Assembly (NCBI GenBank): GCA_030607895.1
Contig: JAUWJC010000221.1
Location: 1-7,003 of the forward strand
Direction of reading: 5' to 3'
Length of the DNA: 7,003 bases
Source: Pirellulales bacterium
Lineage (GTDB): Bacteria > Planctomycetota > Planctomycetia > Pirellulales > Thermoguttaceae
Shown: in pieces, positions 6,063 to 7,003 of the stretch
Layout: the number at the start of each line of letters is the position of its first letter
Position numbering within the stretch: the stretch's first letter is position 1
Notes under the pieces: generated by a model
Databases searched by the model: none
What the model was told of the DNA's origin: nothing
What the model saw: only the letters and a program-made list of their open reading frames with translations
Program-made: the position numbers and the translations under genes

Positions 6063-6779
6063 GTGCCTGATACCCGCACGCACCGCGGCCCGCATCCGGA
6101 AGATACCCGGCTGTTCGCTATGTCCGAGTGGCCCCGGTTGCGCGATGCGACGGCCGACCTGTGTTGGCTGTTGAACCGGGGTTACGCAGCCGCCTCGTCG
6201 CTGAAGCTGGTCGGTGATCGCCACGAGTTGGTTGCCCGACAACGGACGGCTGTCGGTCGGTGTGCCGCCGGCGACACCGATGTAGCCCGGCGCAAGGCTC
6301 ATTGCATCGACGTGGAATTCCCTTCGGGTCGGGCACTCTGGCTGGACGGCTACAACGTGCTGACGACGGTCGAGGCCGCATTGGCCGGTGGCGTGATTCT
6401 TGTCGGCCGTGACGGTTGCTATCGCGACATGGCCAGTATGCACGGCAGCTATCGCAAAGTGGCCGAAACCCGGCCCGCCCTGGAACTGATCGGCCAGGCT
6501 ACCGCCGAGATGGGCGTTGGGGAGTGCGTGTGGCTGCTCGATCGGCCCGTCTCCAACAGCGGGCGGCTGAAGCAAATCATCGGCGAAGTGGCCGCCGCGC
6601 ACGGATGGCATTGGTCTGTCGAACTGGTCGCCGATCCCGACCCGATCCTGGCCCAAGTCGACCAGGTGGTAGCCACCGCCGACAGCCAGATTCTGGGAAG
6701 TTGCCGCGCTTGGTTGAACCTCGCCCGCCAGGTCGTCGCCTCCCGCGTCCCGGACGCGATCGTGGATGCTCTTGGCTAA
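6063..6779 (+). CDS. DUF434-type protein, possible PIN/NYN-like nuclease
   Basis: A 238-residue conserved protein that I recognise as the DUF434/DUF5616 type, of no established function. The N-terminal part (about 21-65) has LLNRGYAAASSLKLVGDRHEL, typical of DUF434 (WLLNRGYAAASS, then LKLVGDRHEL). The C-terminal part (about 80-235) has LDGYNVLTT (D95, N98), RDGCYRDMASMHGSYR (D117), a strand ending CVWLLD (D160) followed by RPVSNSG, VELVADPDPIL (D191, D193), and VVATADSQIL (D207). A DGYN after a strand, a mid-domain Asp after a strand, and a late T-x-D after a strand are the order of acidic residues in NYN/PIN ribonucleases such as the YacP/Rae1 type. That is my inference. No signal peptide or membrane segment, so it should be cytoplasmic. 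GTG start at 6063 with GAGG a few bases upstream, 3 bases after the PEBP stop. It shares a block with rtcB, so an RNA-related job is plausible. Confidence 0.85.
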   Translation: MPDTRTHRGPHPEDTRLFAMSEWPRLRDATADLCWLLNRGYAAASSLKLVGDRHELVARQRTAVGRCAAGDTDVARRKAHCIDVEFPSGRALWLDGYNVLTTVEAALAGGVILVGRDGCYRDMASMHGSYRKVAETRPALELIGQATAEMGVGECVWLLDRPVSNSGRLKQIIGEVAAAHGWHWSVELVADPDPILAQVDQVVATADSQILGSCRAWLNLARQVVASRVPDAIVDALG

Positions 6780-6822
6780 TCGTAACTATTCACGGGTCAT
6801 TTCGCGGTTGTAGCGGTAGCAA

Positions 6823-6861
6823 TTTAGGGGTTTAGGGGTTTAGGGGTTTAGGGGTTTAGGG
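6823..6861 (+). repeat. Telomere-like tandem array TTTAGGGG
   Basis: Four exact copies of the 8-base unit TTTAGGGG followed by a partial fifth (TTTAGGG). It lies 44 bases after the DUF434 stop. The five evenly spaced G-runs on the plus strand could fold as a G-quadruplex in DNA or in read-through RNA. No gene overlaps it. Confidence 0.9.
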
Positions 6862-6870
6862 ATGTAGGAT

Positions 6871-6890
6871 GAACCGCTTGCGGCTTCGCA
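6871..6890 (+). repeat. 20-base dispersed GC-rich repeat, copy 2
   Basis: GAACCGCTTGCGGCTTCGCA, 19 of 20 bases identical to 5417-5436 and in the same orientation. Here it sits between the TTTAGGGG array and its inverted copies, so it forms the centre of a composite palindromic element. Confidence 0.65.
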
Positions 6891-6902
6891 ATCCTGAAGC
6901 CG
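6881..6902 (+). repeat. Hairpin CGGCTTC / GAAGCCG
   Basis: CGGCTTC (6881-6887) pairs exactly with GAAGCCG (6896-6902) around an 8-base loop. There is no T-run after it, so it is not a standard intrinsic terminator. It could still slow or end transcription of the rightward block, or protect RNA 3' ends. It uses half of the 20-base repeat and competes with the short CCGCTTGCGG palindrome. Confidence 0.5.
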
Positions 6903-6918
6903 TAAATCCCTAAATCCC
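6903..6918 (-). repeat. Two inverted copies of the TTTAGGG unit
   Basis: TAAATCCC twice in a row, which on the minus strand reads GGGATTTA twice. It can pair with the end of the TTTAGGGG array (GGGTTTAGGGAT at about 6852-6863), making a long imperfect inverted repeat over roughly 6,850-6,918. From 6,919 to 7,003 I see no gene or clear motif beyond a weak 6-base inverted repeat. Confidence 0.6.
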
Positions 6919-7003
6919 GGCCTTGATCGTAACCTTGCGAAATGCCAGCAGAGCTAGCTTATTGAAAAGTATCCAGGCTTGGGTCTTCAATGGTTGTAGG
7001 AAG

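Noticed and set aside
5793..6656. Minus-strand open frame of 287 codons
   Set aside because: Antisense to the PEBP and DUF434 genes and crosses their boundary; no ribosome binding site or domain.
6823..6918. CRISPR array or true telomere
   Set aside because: The 8-base units have no spacers, so it is not CRISPR. It is internal, short and followed by inverted copies, with bacterial genes beside it, so a chromosome end is not supported.
6961..6991. Stem ATTGAA / TTCAAT as a terminator or small RNA
   Set aside because: The 6-base AT-rich stem has a 19-base loop, and no T-run or promoter is nearby; it could easily be chance.

Overview
The window joins two unlike gene blocks that face away from each other. 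Positions 1 to about 3,850 hold a leftward (minus-strand) block of three tightly overlapping genes that looks like a phage or provirus replication module. In transcription order it has a calcineurin-type metallophosphoesterase that has lost its 5' end, a ParB/KorB-like DNA-binding protein, and a large family A DNA polymerase with a 3'-5' exonuclease domain. The polymerase is open at the left edge of the window, and its last codons lie outside.

Positions about 3,860-6,779 hold a rightward block that looks like ordinary bacterial chromosome: rtcB (RNA 3'-phosphate ligase), a PEBP/YbhB-family lipoprotein, and a DUF434-type protein whose acidic motifs resemble a PIN/NYN ribonuclease. The last two genes are 3 bases apart and surely cotranscribed. 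The gap between rtcB and the lipoprotein gene is 65 bases and carries short repeats plus a strong ribosome binding site.

Positions 6,780-7,003 have no gene that I can support. They contain a telomere-like TTTAGGGG tandem array, two inverted copies of the same unit, and a second copy of a 20-base GC-rich repeat that also lies upstream of the lipoprotein gene.

The high GC content, GTG starts, small intergenic repeats of the TTTAGGG and TTGAGAG kind, and a lipidated PEBP protein suggest an uncultured Planctomycetes-like bacterium. This is a judgement from general resemblance, not from a search. The left block would then be a provirus remnant, an integrated viral segment, or one half of an assembly join. 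The phosphoesterase lacks its first metal-binding motif, and the rtcB promoter region begins exactly where that gene stops looking like protein, so the join lies at about 3,840-3,870.

The points most worth following up are a Cys4 zinc-knuckle-like insert at the predicted thumb tip of the polymerase, the truncated gene at the phage/chromosome join, and the possible link between an RNA ligase and a PIN/NYN-like nuclease in the right block.
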